The notes: a model not told the origin generated them from the sequence alone. A stretch of DNA of 64,000 nt from Hysterium pulicare CBS 123377 (GCA_000467715.1 AJFK01000323.1:62001-126000), one strand, 5' to 3'; positions 11,220 through 22,249 are shown, counted from the stretch's first letter. Made by a program: numbers and translations.

Positions 11220-11534
11220 TCACCCATTGAGCCAACCGGTTTTTATTTGACAGACATGCTGATCTATAGCATTCATCACAACCGCGCATGGGCGCATGGC
11301 GGATATGAGATCGGACTGTAGTTGCGGGGCAGTAAAATGATGGGTGCGTTCGGAATTGAGCAAGATCTGAAGTTGTGCGAGAGCTGCCCGCAGTGTGCTC
11401 AGTTTCGCAATGAGTACTTGAACACTCTGCTCGGCGTTCTTCAGTCTATCAGATAACTCATGGAGATTCTTAAGCGTCTTTCCAGCAACAGCCAGGCCGC
11501 TTCCTACAAGAGAGACCACGGATACCGGATCCAT
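11220..11534 (-). CDS. Stand-alone PigL_N-like (fungal NACHT/ankyrin N-terminal) domain, short
   Basis: 104 residues from the ATG at 11534. The start MDPVSVVSLVGSGLAVAGK and the following heptad-like helices (TLKNLHELSDRLKNAEQ) match the N-terminal domain seen on fungal NLR-like and ankyrin proteins (PigL_N/Fungal_N type). Normally a NACHT, ankyrin or other effector region follows, but here the frame stops at 11220 and nothing downstream resembles one. It may be a truncated remnant, a short single-domain protein, or exon 1 of a gene whose remaining exons I cannot find. Confidence 0.5.
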   Translation of the reverse strand: MDPVSVVSLVGSGLAVAGKTLKNLHELSDRLKNAEQSVQVLIAKLSTLRAALAQLQILLNSERTHHFTAPQLQSDLISAMRPCAVVMNAIDQHVCQIKTGWLNG

Positions 11535-12478
11535 GGTAAAGAAACGAATGTGGAGAAAATGTAAAGACGGAGAAACACGACGAAGACCTTGGGTCAAGAA
11601 TGAGCTCCGATGCTCTGGGTCCGTTGCAGAGTTCCTGGGCGAATAGAATGAACAAGTTTGGAGGTGGAAAGGAAAGGTAATCTAGTCAGCCATAACGGAG
11701 CCGGAACAATAAATTGAGCGACTGTTTAGTTGCATGGAGATAGCGCATTAGAAGAAAAGGAGTAGCTAAATGAACAAGATATCAAACAGCCATATAAATG
11801 AATAATGTTGCACTCATTCGAAGCAATGCAGATGCATGAGGTATTGCCCTCAGTTGTTGTTGGTCCTTCGGATCGCTCCTCTTAAGCGCCCTGAATCCTG
11901 GCGGCTGGCCATACTTGAAAAGATTCAGATAGCGGCACAATATGCTTAAATAAACTTACGCATAGAAGGCTTAGTCCTGAACAGCTCTAGAAAGTTGTTT
12001 TCTGATACCAGGGTTTGTATGCAGAGCAATTTCAGCCATCAGAATACCGTGAATTCCAGAAGGCCGTATACCTCATAATCGTGGAGATCATCTGGAGACC
12101 GCGCTGGGGCTGATCTATCACTCATGAAGTCCCAAGGGAAAGGCTAATTGCAGTACAACGCTGGAGTAGGGACGAAATTAGCCTCGAGGATATGATTGTT
12201 TGCCATAAGGTTGGAACCTGAAGCGAAATCGGGATGCTTTGTAAGTGCTTCTGCCAAGACTCTTCAACTGAAGAGGGGAAAGGCTAAAATTCCCAGCGCT
12301 AGGCTAGCGTCAAAGCAGGCATATAGAATCATCTCATCTACAGCATCACGGACTGAATTCAAATACGTACTTTGAGAAGTTTGATCATGGCATGCGAGAG
12401 CCGACGAACAAAGGAGATAACTAGTACTTGGAAATTTCAATATATCCAACAACGGCGCAACCCGGAGGTCCTCCCCAC
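11535..12478. other. Intergenic, nothing recognised
   Basis: About 940 bp without a supported gene. A 72-codon frame on the minus strand at 12264-12482 shows no family feature. Confidence 0.55.
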
Positions 12479-13934
12479 TCAAGACCCAAAATCCCCTGTA
12501 AACTTCCCCTTATTATAACTTCCCCAAGCCTTCGCCTTCTTCTTCGCCATCCCGCCAATCCTGCAACCCTTGAAGTTTAAGCTCTCTGATGTCACCCCCT
12601 TCAAGGACAAGTCTCCGATGAAAGTTGCGCCATCATCATCCCCATCAAATTCAATAGCCCCGTGCCCCGTAAGTACCATATCGTTTCCCTGAAACTTCCC
12701 TTCTCTATCCACTAACCTCGTCTCAATATCCACCAGACCGCCCCAATCCGCCCGTTTCTGCTTGACTAGCATGGTGCCCGAGAGGAGTCCGAAGTCCAAC
12801 GCAGCGGCCACTTGGCGGGCTGAAGTCATGGGGATATCGAGCGTAAACTTGTCGATAAAACGAAGACCATTCGGGATTGGTTTCCAACGTGGCACAGCGG
12901 ATGATGTAAGAACCGGCAATACGGGACAAGGAGAAGTCCCCGTAGTCCATGCTCTCGATGGCCAATTCCTTTACGCCCTTGTGGACACGCATCATTGATT
13001 TCCCACGTGCTGACTTTGGGACTTTGGGGCCGTCTTCTTCTTCTTCCTCCTCTTCTTCGTCTTCTTCCTCGTTCTCGTCTTCAATTAAGATCGGGGCCGA
13101 GGGCGTTTCCCCTTCGGCTGTTGGATCTTCCAGGGTGGCTCGAGCTGGAGGGGTCTGGTTCCCACTGATGACTGCGATAGTGGTCTTTACTTTCTCTTCT
13201 TCCGTAGACTTCGCTGAAGCAGTCGTCGGTGGCTGATAGTTACTAGCGACTGAGTTACCACAAGAGGTGGGCCTGACGGATGATTTCTCCATTGGGTTTA
13301 CTGGAGCGGTATGAGTAGCATTACCTTGGTAAGTGGCTGGACGGCTAGGTGCGCTCTGAGATTTCGGCATTGAACTCGTGACGAATTGTACTGGGGTAGA
13401 CTCTATTCCTAATGGTAAGACTGGCATGGGTGCTGGAACAAGTTGGTAGGGGAAGTCCGGGCCGAACTGAAAGGGCAAGTGGTCACTAAGGGGACGATAG
13501 TATTGACGAGCATTCAATGGCTGTGCATACGTCCCATGTGGAACGGGGAAGGAGTAGTACATTGCTTGAGCAGGTGCGAATTGTTGGCCTTTTTGAGCAT
13601 CAGAAACACCGGCATTTTTTGGAATTGGATAGTTGCCTGTGGGAAACGGGGGATATGAATATTGAGGCTGTCTAGCTGGTATGTTCTGGGAACCTAACGG
13701 TGAAAGATTCTGTAGCGGCATCCGTGAAAGATATTGATTCGGTGCTCCTACAGTGAGTGGCTTGCAACGCTTGTTAGAATCTGTAGGGTCTCGATGTTCA
13801 AGCCCTTCGTCTGACTTACGCTTGCGACCTCCATTGTTAGATGGCTCCATGATGGGATGAACACTTTTGAAGGCTGATGGGAGATGAGGTCGATGAAAAG
13901 CTGAAGGCTTGATGTCTGGAACCTTTGTAATCAT
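12479..13934 (-). CDS. Unknown protein with acidic tract; C-terminal conserved-looking domain reached only by a frame change
   Basis: The ATG at 13934 opens a Pro/Ser/Gln-rich disordered region with a basic stretch (GGRKRKSDE) and an acidic run of about 20 Asp/Glu residues (near 13020-13075). The ordered block SLSRIAGSYIIRC follows. The natural continuation, FTLDIPMTSARQVAAALDFG and then LLSGTMLV down to the stop at 12479, is in another frame. The switch lies between about 12898 and 12850. No GT-AG intron there both restores frame and keeps TLDI; a 76-bp intron ending in CTTCAG restores frame but deletes it. So either a single-base indel or sequencing error, or that intron. The function is unknown; the composition suggests a nuclear protein. 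Confidence 0.6.
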
Positions 13935-14203
13935 GTCGCACGGGCCACTGACGCATTGTGTACGCGTCTCAGGAGGTGGGCCGTCATCCGGATCGCACCA
14001 ACAACAACTAACTTTACAACACGCCTATTTCAACGTCATTCAACCTTAATTCTACTCAGCAAACCATGAAGTTATGGTGAAAGCGACAGAACTTCATAGT
14101 AACGCTTTGGACTGCTAGGGTCGAGTCCATGGACACCAGAAGATGAATAAACGAACATACAAGCTGATTAACCCATACTTCAGCTACGGCTATGGTGGAG
14201 TTC

Positions 14204-15220
14204 CTAGTCCTCGGAGGAAGGTTTGATCGCTTTACTTCCATGATAAATCGTAAAAAGAAGTCTTTGGAAGCTGCCCTCCCACTCAGATGGTAACCCCGAC
14301 GCGGAGGCCTCCGTAAACTCGTTCCAGGACTTGAGGTTCTCCTCCATACCACCTTTTCTTGTGATTGCAGTGAGCCATTCGTCTTCGGTGTCGGCCTCCC
14401 ACAACTCGGATCTGGGGTCAAAGGGAAGCGATTCCAGAAATGGCTGATAAGCAACGACGCCGCAAAGCACAATAGAGCAGAATGCTCGTATTAAATATGC
14501 GGCTATCAAGGTTCTCCGTGCGCTTTCCATAATAGACCAATTTTTCCAGGCAGTCAGATCATTGCTGCTTTTGATGGGTAAACTGGACCAGAGCTGGCTT
14601 GTTAAAGTTGAGAAAGGTTCGAGCAAGTCTTCAAGCTCGTCTTGGGATGCCTTTGAGCGGGCCGAGAGGACACGATTGATTAGCTGCTCAATCTTAACAT
14701 TAATCTGAAGGAGCAAGCCACAGATCGACCCGGTCCAAGTTCCAGATGATACATTCTTCCCCGAAGGTTCATGCTGTATATTCATAGCTGCAACATCTGG
14801 TTGCGGAGATACAACTTGCTGGGTTTGCTGACGAGATATCACCTGGGCATGAAGAAACGGAGAAGATTGGCCCTTCTGGACGGAACCTGGAATAGATTGG
14901 AACTTGGGAATAACCCAAGCGAGTGCTCCGTTATCAACAAGTAGTGGAAGATCTTGAGACGACGATGATGGCGACCTGAATAACTCAATGGTGGCTTGCC
15001 GAGCGTCGGAGACGGAATCGAATTGCAGGTGATTTTTTGGCGGAGGGACATCCGGAATCCGCGGAAGGTCACAACGTCGGTCGAGGCAAGTGACTGGTTC
15101 CAGGTCATAAGTGCATTTCAATCCCTTTGACAGACATCTTTCACACGCTGGCAACTGAGGCTGGCATCGTCGCTTTGCCTTGATGCAGGGATGGCATGCT
15201 TTACGAAGTGTATTGGACAT
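14204..15220 (-). CDS. Zn2Cys6 transcription factor
   Basis: Single exon, 338 residues. The N-terminus carries a perfect binuclear cluster: C9-x2-C12-x6-C19-x6-C26-x2-C29-x6-C36 (CHPCIKAKRRCQPQLPAC then ERCLSKGLKC). This fungal class binds CGG-type half-sites, usually as dimers. No PF04082 middle domain is evident, and the length is short for the class. The central part has a Gln-rich stretch (QQTQQVVSPQPD), followed by helical segments near residues 175-260 of the AflR/NRPS-cluster-regulator style. It lies next to genes of unknown function, so its targets cannot be inferred. Confidence 0.92.
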   Translation of the reverse strand: MSNTLRKACHPCIKAKRRCQPQLPACERCLSKGLKCTYDLEPVTCLDRRCDLPRIPDVPPPKNHLQFDSVSDARQATIELFRSPSSSSQDLPLLVDNGALAWVIPKFQSIPGSVQKGQSSPFLHAQVISRQQTQQVVSPQPDVAAMNIQHEPSGKNVSSGTWTGSICGLLLQINVKIEQLINRVLSARSKASQDELEDLLEPFSTLTSQLWSSLPIKSSNDLTAWKNWSIMESARRTLIAAYLIRAFCSIVLCGVVAYQPFLESLPFDPRSELWEADTEDEWLTAITRKGGMEENLKSWNEFTEASASGLPSEWEGSFQRLLFTIYHGSKAIKPSSED

Positions 15221-15586
15221 ACGATTGAGCTTTCAATCTATATCATTGAACGAAAGAAACGAGTCAAGTGGCTGCGCTGATATATGGAGAATGAGATGGA
15301 CAGCTCTCCGCTTTTCGGATGGGCTAGAATAAGCGAGAAGCTTGGGCCTTATTCACTATGGCTAGCACAACGGGTTCCATAACTCCAACCCACGCAAGTC
15401 GACAAAGTCACGGCGAGTGTAATAATCTGTTACGCTCCACTTCTCCGATTCAGAGTCCCAGACTTCAACGGAATATTACTCCCAGCGCGTTCTTTTCTGG
15501 ATCTCGGAGTTATGAAGACAGGCAGATACGAGGGCGGCCAACGAGTGACATAAGAGGATCCCCCTATCAGGGCAGATTTTCCTATT
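15221..15586. other. Intergenic between the Zn2Cys6 gene and the first DUF7730-like gene
   Basis: 366 bp. An open frame on the plus strand overlaps the next gene's 3' end and has no supporting features. The Zn2Cys6 promoter lies here. Confidence 0.55.
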
Positions 15587-16742
15587 TCATTCTCTCTGCT
15601 CAAGTCTTTTGGTCTTCCAATCGAAGATTAAGGACCGTGCCGTCAATAACACCTCGCATCCTTTTCTTTGCAGGAGTTCCAATTCCCTCAGCATACGCTC
15701 GGCCTCTGCACCCTCTAGCCAATATGGGTGGGCTCTCCAACATATTTGTAATCTCCTTAGGTTCTTGAGCCTTAACAGAATTTCATAAACTTGTCCCCAG
15801 GGGATCTCATAACGATCGCCGTTCCATTGATCACCGCCAAGGTGTACCGTCAGGCTGCTGATGGCCTCAAGATGCTGTGGTGCAGTTGCTTGGGAAAAAT
15901 GCTTGAGGAGCTTGGATGACGGAAGAATAAAGGAATTTTTGGAATAGAGAATGTCTATGGCTTCGATGTAACTGAGATTGTCATAAGATGATGTTTCTCT
16001 AAACGGAGATGGTTGCAGCTTACATTCTGCGGCATGTCTGTAACAGTGACAGCGGAGTACCACGACATTCTCGGGCTTCGTCAGACTCGTTCAAACTGAG
16101 GCCATTCGGCGGGCCCCAAAGAATGCTCGATCGAGCGAGATAATCGCCAATCGCTTCCGTCTGATCGGCAGGCTTCCTGAAGCGAACAAGTCGAAATCCG
16201 GATTTGCCGCACAAAATGTATAGAGATCCATCTTCGCATAACACATTCTCATATATCATCCCCCGTAACTCCAGTGGAAATTTGGAGAACCAGAGTGATT
16301 CCGACTGGTTCTTCGTTGTCTGATGTTTCTTGAAGATTCTCCATGTCTTCGTTGCCGATTTTTCGTCACCGGCAATGCTCAGCCTTCTTCTGGTCTTGAT
16401 CTCCTTGGCTCGATGCGCGTATTGGACGCTCATCAATCTAGCTTCTTTTGCCTCACGTTGTGTACGCAGACCATTGCCGCACTGTGGAGGCACGCGGCAT
16501 CGACAGCACTGGAAAGGACACCACAGCGGACAAGTAAGTATTTTCAGGGTACGTATCAAGGTAGCATGATTCCAGATGAAGTATTCGATTTCCCTCTGGG
16601 CTTCTGGCGAGAGCATCATGTAGAGTTGGCTTTGAAGTTGACTAGGTGAGGTTTGAGGAACTGGGCTATTCTTGATCTGACTGCTGCCTGGTGCGGCACA
16701 GCTTGTTGTGGCGGAGCCAAATTTATTTGCCCACGAAAACAT
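15587..16742 (-). CDS. DUF7730-like protein, copy 1 of a tandem pair
   Basis: Two exons (16742-16024, 15971-15587) and a 52-bp intron give 367 residues. The ATG at 16742 (MFSWANKF) is the first in frame; an alternative at 16619 (MMLSPEAQREIEYF) would match the start of copy 2. Key blocks: IEYFIWNHATLIRTLKILTCP, a Cys-rich stretch (CPFQCCRCRVPPQCG), FSKFPLELRGMIYENVL, LSLLQTCRR and, across the intron, IYIEAIDILYSKNSF. The F/L-P-x-E-L-R-x-x-I-Y-E and TCRR-IYxEAI-LYS pattern is the fungal DUF7730 / 2EXR-like module, of unknown function, often in lineage-specific expansions. The intron splits an ATT codon in exactly the same place as in copy 2. Confidence 0.8.
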
Positions 16743-16816
16743 CAAGCCATTAAAGATCCAATACAAGGATATAAGATTATAAGGAGAGCAATACTGGACT
16801 ATACTTTTGATTACTA

Positions 16817-17861
16817 TCAAAGTTCCTTTCTACGTTCAACCATTGTTTGCTTCTCAGTCCTTATGTCACCTTGGACTGTGTCATCGAGCCAGTAGAAGTT
16901 CACAATGAAAAGCTCCTTCACCTCCATACTTTCCAACCACTTCAAATTGTTATTCATGAGATCCGCCCGGTGACTTAAGGCGAAGGTGGAATGATAGTCG
17001 ACGATATCCACTCGCAGATTCTTCAAATTCCTCATGGTTGACAAAGTTTTGTACACTTCCGGCCAAATGCAACCTGCTGGGAAGGCTTCAAAAAGAAGAG
17101 TCAGAGAAGCGATAGCATTGAAGCGTTTAGGGAGTGTTGCTTGGGAGAAGTAAAGGAAGTCGATGCGCTCGTGGAAAACAAATTCGTTACTTCGATACAA
17201 GATATCGATTGCTTCGGTGTAACTACATAATTCATTAGAAACACTGCAAATAACTCATATACATCTTCGAGGATTGGGTGTTAACTTACATCAATCGACA
17301 CGTGAGGAGGAGCGGAAATCCACTCTCATCCAACGGATACGGTTTTTTAGTAGGGACCGTACCAATTCCACGACGACTCATATGCCGGATGTGGTGTTCG
17401 ATCTGCTCCTCTGTACCCACATTACCTTTGAAACATCGTAATCGACCTACGCAATCCGTAATATAGATTTGTTCATCTTTCGTAAGAGTATATTCGTAGA
17501 TAATCATCCGTAACTCAGGAGGAAGCTTAAAAAATATGATTGGTTGGGTTTGATCACAGGTTCGCTGCTTAACGAAAACCCTCTGGACCCTGGAAGTTGG
17601 CTGTTCGTGGATGCTAAGGCGTCGTTTTCGATGCTGCAGTTCGCGGGAGCGATGCTCATATTCAATGCTCCTCATCTTCCTTCGTTTATTTTGATATTCT
17701 TGCATTCGGAAATTCCCGCATGGTGAAAAAAAACAGCAGCGACAGGTGAGGCATTCGAAACAGCATATGAAGGGGCAGAAGATGATCTTCAGAGTTTCAG
17801 TGAGAGTGGAGTGCTTCCAGAAGAAGTATTCAATTTCGCGTCGAGTTTTTGACGAAAACAT
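16817..17861 (-). CDS. DUF7730-like protein, copy 2 of a tandem pair
   Basis: Two exons (17861-17290, 17222-16817) with a 67-bp intron give 325 residues. It begins MFSSKTRREIEYFFW, then the Cys-rich CPFICCFECLTCRCC, FFKLPPELRMIIYEYTL, LLLTCRL and IYTEAIDILYRSNEF. Copy 1 has the same order of blocks and the same intron position and phase (TCRR/L-I split codon). The two lie head-to-tail, 75 bp apart. The C-terminus has an LRR-like helix (STMRNLKNLRVDIVDYHS). Sequence identity looks modest outside the blocks, so the duplication is not recent. Function unknown. Confidence 0.8.
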
Positions 17862-18419
17862 AGTCACAAGGATATGATGTTAAATCGGTGGTTTGTAGAG
17901 GGACGTCGCCATGGAGCTATTGTCAAGACGATAATATTGTTGCCTGGTGCGGAGGTTCTGAAGGATTACATCGCTTGGCACCAAGACGGCTCCTGATAGG
18001 CGGGCTTTGGCATATTGAGAATTTTTGACTATGGTTCGATTTAAAGACGCAAATAGCTTCGAAAGGCTTCGTAAAAGTTAGTTGAAATGAGCCGAAACAT
18101 TCATTCGTCCAATCTCTAATTTCGCAGTGGTTGCAGTCTTCAATGACGCAGTGATTCAAGGCATATAGATTTAGAAAGGTAGTCGATGCAAGCTGACAAG
18201 TATTTATGGCACTGCAATCGGTTTGACGCATATGATATCCGAGACTAATTCCTATCTTTTTCTCAGCCGCAAGGTTCGAGGCAGGAGTAGAAAGTAAGGT
18301 ACATGTACAAGTACAAGTGTGATCCGACCACTGCATTCAGCTCTAAATAACCGTCGATAATCCAATTCTCGCACAGCCATTTGATAGAATAACCAGAATA
18401 TTGCTCATATGACAAATTC
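17862..18419. other. Intergenic, upstream of DUF7730-like copy 2
   Basis: 558 bp between genes on the minus strand. A Cys-rich 137-codon minus-strand frame (17923-18336) starts with ATG but has no signal peptide or recognisable motif, and I do not call it. Confidence 0.5.
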
Positions 18420-19160
18420 CTACCATAATACTTTCATAAGCAAGAATTGCAGCCCAGCTACGAGACTAATCAGTCCCCCTCCAAAAGCACATCCGACCTC
18501 GGCGCTATGGGAGAGGTAGCCACCTAGTATGCCGATGCCAACGCAGAGTAAGAATGCCAGGACCGAGAAGCAGAAGAAGCAAGTGTAGTCGAACTCGGAC
18601 CCGATGACACAAATATGCACTGGGGATCCAATGTGCCCAACTGCGAAATTCCGGTACGCGAAGAAGAATGCGGTTGAATCAGAAGCGGTTGCCAGCACGG
18701 CGGGCTTATAAAAGGCGGCTGTTAAGATGTCATCACGGGTACGGTTTTCGATAAGAACATAGTTGGGTAGCGTTAAGCCCTCAATGTCTATGAAATTTGC
18801 CTATGTCATGCTTAGTTACAGACTTAGATAGAAGAAGAAAGGAGTAGAACGTACACACGATAGGGTTGCTGACTCGATAACTGGTCGTTGAAAGAAAATA
18901 AGGCGGTTGATGAGTCTCCTCAGAATCGATTTGCGGGCCTGATAGGCCTTGACGATCTTATCGGCTGCATGAGTTGGTGTGTCTCCTGAGGAAAGTTCAA
19001 GATGGTCTAGCAAGAAGCGCTGCCCCAGCGTCTGGATCGCCAGCCGCCATTGGATTGGCGTGGACGCTCTGGTTTTGGGCGGCGACGGTTCCTTAATGGT
19101 AATCTCTAAGCTCTTGGATATAGCATCGTCACGTGCAACCATCGGTATCGTAGAATCCAT
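18420..19160 (-). CDS. Unknown protein with two C-terminal membrane helices
   Basis: Two exons (19160-18855, 18800-18420) with a 54-bp intron carrying a CTAAC branch point; 228 residues. The start is the ATG at 19160 (MDSTIPMVARDD). The soluble first half is basic and helical (QWRLAIQTLGQRFLLDHLEL). Then comes a conserved-looking ILTAAFYKPAVLATASDSTAFFFAYR segment. Two hydrophobic helices close the protein (CFFCFSVLAFLLCVGIGILG and FGGGLISLVAGLQFLLMKV). I do not recognise the family. A two-pass membrane protein with a cytosolic N-terminus is the simplest topology. Confidence 0.6.
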
Positions 19161-19944
19161 TTGCAGCGAAGGCAATAAGCATGCAGGCAGCGATGAAAAG
19201 TAACCTGCTGTTGATGGAGCCTAACTAGGCATAGGCAGACGCTCTTTATACACTACCGCTCTACGTCTATTTGAGAGCAAATACATACCATGAAAAGGAA
19301 AGTGCGCTGATACATAGGAAATTGACGGTTGGTCAAGTGGATTGCGCAGGAAGAGAGCATTCTCATGTACTAACTGTGTGAATGCGGCTAGTCCTAGCAG
19401 CGGGTATTCCCTAGCTGGTCAACGTGGTTGTAAAGTCAGCATGGCTTTTAGCAAAGGCTGGAAAGTGGGCAAGCTGTTGTCAACAGAGTCGAATGCTTGA
19501 CAGCAGTCGAGACAAAAGGCTCGACAGTTGCGCAGTGTGGCGCAGCAGGCCAAGACGTCGAACAGAGGGCTGTGCAGGTACGATATCAGCAATCCAATCA
19601 TTTGCTTCAAGAGCAGTTCGGCCCCCAAGGGCAGACCGGTCAACGAGACTGCGCAGCTGCGCAGTGGATTCTCTCTTCTGACAACAGCAGCCATAATACC
19701 GTGCTTCCCTCAAAAATGCGGGTTACGATGCCAGTCCTCGTCCTCTCTCCGGCTTTTTTCCAGCATATCGCCGCTCGTTCATTCCATACTCAACTGCGAA
19801 ACCTGGAGTCGAATTGGGAGTGTGTACCTCCCGCTAACAAAAGCGATTATCGGCGTACGAGGTTGGTGGTATATGGTCGTTGGTCAAGCGTAGGCAACAA
19901 TTCTGCTGTTGCCTAGGTGGAATCGCGGAGTTCCTCTTCTCACA
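19161..19944. other. Upstream region of the C2H2 gene
   Basis: 784 bp between divergent genes. Several overlapping short frames exist in all directions because the stretch is GC-rich (19420-19690), but none has a motif. Likely holds the promoters of both flanking genes. Confidence 0.55.
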
Positions 19945-21771
19945 ATGACTATTCAGACTAGCCCCGATCCGGCTAGCACACTATTCCAACCTGACATGAA
20001 GGACTCCAACAGTGGAGGCCCTTCATCGACAAACCCCCTACCTTCTGTCAAAGGCGAGCACAATGGCTCCAACGACGACGACGATGTCCCCGTGTTTCGT
20101 CCAATGCCTCGTAGACGCAAAAACATCGATGTAATCGCTTTCCATGCTTGCAATTCGTGCGGTAAAGAATTTCATCGCCCATGCGATCTCTGCAAGCATG
20201 AAAAGACTCACTCTCGTCCATGGAAGTGCTCAATCAAAGACTGCAAGTATGCAGAGTTGGGTTGGCCTACAGAGAAAGAGCGCGATCGTCATGTCAGTGA
20301 CAAACACAGTGCTGTCCCGCCGCAATATCGCTGTATCTTCGCACCTTGCACATATGCCTCCAAAAGAGAATCGAACTGCAAGCAGCATATGGAGAAAGCT
20401 CACGGTTGGGAGTATGTTCGATCGAAGAGTAATGGCAAGCGGAACGGAGCTTCCGACTACTCTGGATCAACAACAACAACCGCGACTATTACCCCTATTA
20501 TGCCCTTCGAGGCCAGCAGTTCTCTTTTTACACCGTCTTTTGAGGACTTTGGCTTTGATTCCAAGCCTTCATGGTCCTTTACCAACGATTTTGAATTTTT
20601 CGAGCTGGATGGTAATCTCCCCGATGACAGCCAGTTAGACAACATCACGGCTGCTTCATTTGACACTTTCGAACTCGATTCGGACATGTTAGCGAGAACG
20701 GATATTGTGTTGACTTCCCCTGAGATCCCTGAGCCTATCATGTTAGATACTATTGGCAGCGCGGACAACACTGACCACGCTACCTCAACCGAAAAGACAC
20801 GGCAAGCTAGCGTTACGAACGACGCTACTGAAGATGGCAATTGCTCCACCGAGGACATATACAAACCAAACTTCACATCGAAGAGTGATTCAAAGCTATC
20901 AGTGCCCAAGGAAAGCAAGAAAAGACCGAACAGTGCGGTTAAGCCTGACGGTGATCATGAAGATCGAGAGAACGAAGCACCGAGAAAAAAGCCCAAGAAG
21001 ACATCAGCAAAGCGAGATAAGCGCCGCTTGATGGCATGTATATTTCGAAAGTTCAAGCCTGATACGTACAACTTCGGCGACGTCAAGTACAAAACTTGCC
21101 ATACGACCTCGCATGAGTACGTGTCAACTCTTATCCGACACCTTGAGAGATATCACGGTGCAATTCTTTGCCATAACTGTCTGGCCAAGTTTGCGTCTCC
21201 ATCTGATAAGACCCAACACCTGCCTACACATTGTCGGCCAGCCAGTGGTTCTCAAGAAGATAAATGGCAATCTCTCTACAAAAGGTTATGCGGTGATGGC
21301 CTTTATCATAGCTCGACCTTCGAATCAGAGACATGTCGGACCAGCTTTCCAAAGACACAGCAAACACCTTCACCGGAGGAAATTAAAGGTCACGCAGAAA
21401 CCCCTCCGTCTTATAAGGCAGAAAGTACATCCCTTGAAACATCACGAAAACCCCAGACGCCCGTGATACCCGAGAGGCTCTCCGAAGTACCGGGGCAAAC
21501 AAAATCCTTACATCTAAGTAGTAGCGAGCGCCGAGAGTTAGAGCAGTTACGTGAGGAGAATAATCGACTGCTTCGGGAGAATAACATCCTTCTACGGCGG
21601 CTTCTTCAATGGGAATCTGTGTGCGGTATTCCCGAACTATCCATACCCTCCAGCCAGAGCATTTCAACTCCGCAGACATGCTTCAAAAAAGGTTCCGAGT
21701 GCGGTATGGAGGTTTTTTCAGACTCTGGAATCGGGACGGATCCAGGGTCCCTTGAGAATGACCCTCTCTGA
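19945..21771 (+). CDS. C2H2 zinc-finger protein with C-terminal leucine-zipper-like coil
   Basis: Single exon, 608 residues from the ATG at 19945 (MTIQTSPDPAS; the open frame upstream has no ATG). Fingers 1-3 lie at about residues 69-155: CNSCGKEF..HEKTH, CSIKDCKYAE..HVSDKH and CIFAPCTYAS..HMEKAH. An acidic, Asp/Phe-rich middle (residues 170-270) could be an activation region. A basic patch RKKPKKTSAKRDKRR (about 350) is a likely nuclear localisation signal. It precedes a second zinc-binding area (CIFRKFKPDTYNFG..HLERYH and CHNCLAKF..H..HC), the type found in many unnamed Leotiomycete and Sordariomycete proteins. Residues about 528-560 (ELEQLREENNRLLRENNILL) form a leucine-zipper coil. A DNA-binding regulator is likely; targets unknown. 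Confidence 0.85.
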   Translation: MTIQTSPDPASTLFQPDMKDSNSGGPSSTNPLPSVKGEHNGSNDDDDVPVFRPMPRRRKNIDVIAFHACNSCGKEFHRPCDLCKHEKTHSRPWKCSIKDCKYAELGWPTEKERDRHVSDKHSAVPPQYRCIFAPCTYASKRESNCKQHMEKAHGWEYVRSKSNGKRNGASDYSGSTTTTATITPIMPFEASSSLFTPSFEDFGFDSKPSWSFTNDFEFFELDGNLPDDSQLDNITAASFDTFELDSDMLARTDIVLTSPEIPEPIMLDTIGSADNTDHATSTEKTRQASVTNDATEDGNCSTEDIYKPNFTSKSDSKLSVPKESKKRPNSAVKPDGDHEDRENEAPRKKPKKTSAKRDKRRLMACIFRKFKPDTYNFGDVKYKTCHTTSHEYVSTLIRHLERYHGAILCHNCLAKFASPSDKTQHLPTHCRPASGSQEDKWQSLYKRLCGDGLYHSSTFESETCRTSFPKTQQTPSPEEIKGHAETPPSYKAESTSLETSRKPQTPVIPERLSEVPGQTKSLHLSSSERRELEQLREENNRLLRENNILLRRLLQWESVCGIPELSIPSSQSISTPQTCFKKGSECGMEVFSDSGIGTDPGSLENDPL

Positions 21772-22249
21772 AAGCTGGTAAGCGCGGCAGAATACTACAA
21801 CACTTCCATTTATGGTTTTTGTAAACCCTAGGATGTAGACTCGAGAGTTCAAGCTGCTCGAATCAAAAGAGAGATATGGTAGACTTTCACTTCGATTTAC
21901 CAGTGGTGATCATTCGATCGCTACTCGACGCTCTACTCTCATGCGAAAATCCTATGCATATATATGATCAGCCCTTCGGGCGAAACAGCGTTGAACCGGA
22001 AATGAGATGTATAGGATATATGATATTGCCCCGCACGTCTACCAAGTTATCGGGACGACCCATCCCTATCATAAGCCCTGTCCGCATGTGACTTATTACA
22101 GGCATTCTCAATACAACGCACCGATGTTCATCTTTCCAGCCAACCATACACGAAGCGAATATCTTCGCCTGAGTAAGCAGACATGTCATTCGCAACCATA
22201 AAGCCCTACTCTCCGCTTACTCTGAATTGCGGGATTCTCACACGGTACG
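21772..22249. other. Intergenic between the C2H2 and P450 genes
   Basis: 478 bp, no supported gene. Confidence 0.55.

Noticed and set aside
17923-18336. 137-codon Cys-rich minus-strand frame with ATG
   Set aside because: No signal peptide, no recognisable motif, and it lies in the upstream region of another gene.
19422-19916. Cluster of overlapping frames on both strands
   Set aside because: They come from GC-rich non-coding sequence upstream of the C2H2 gene; none carries a motif.
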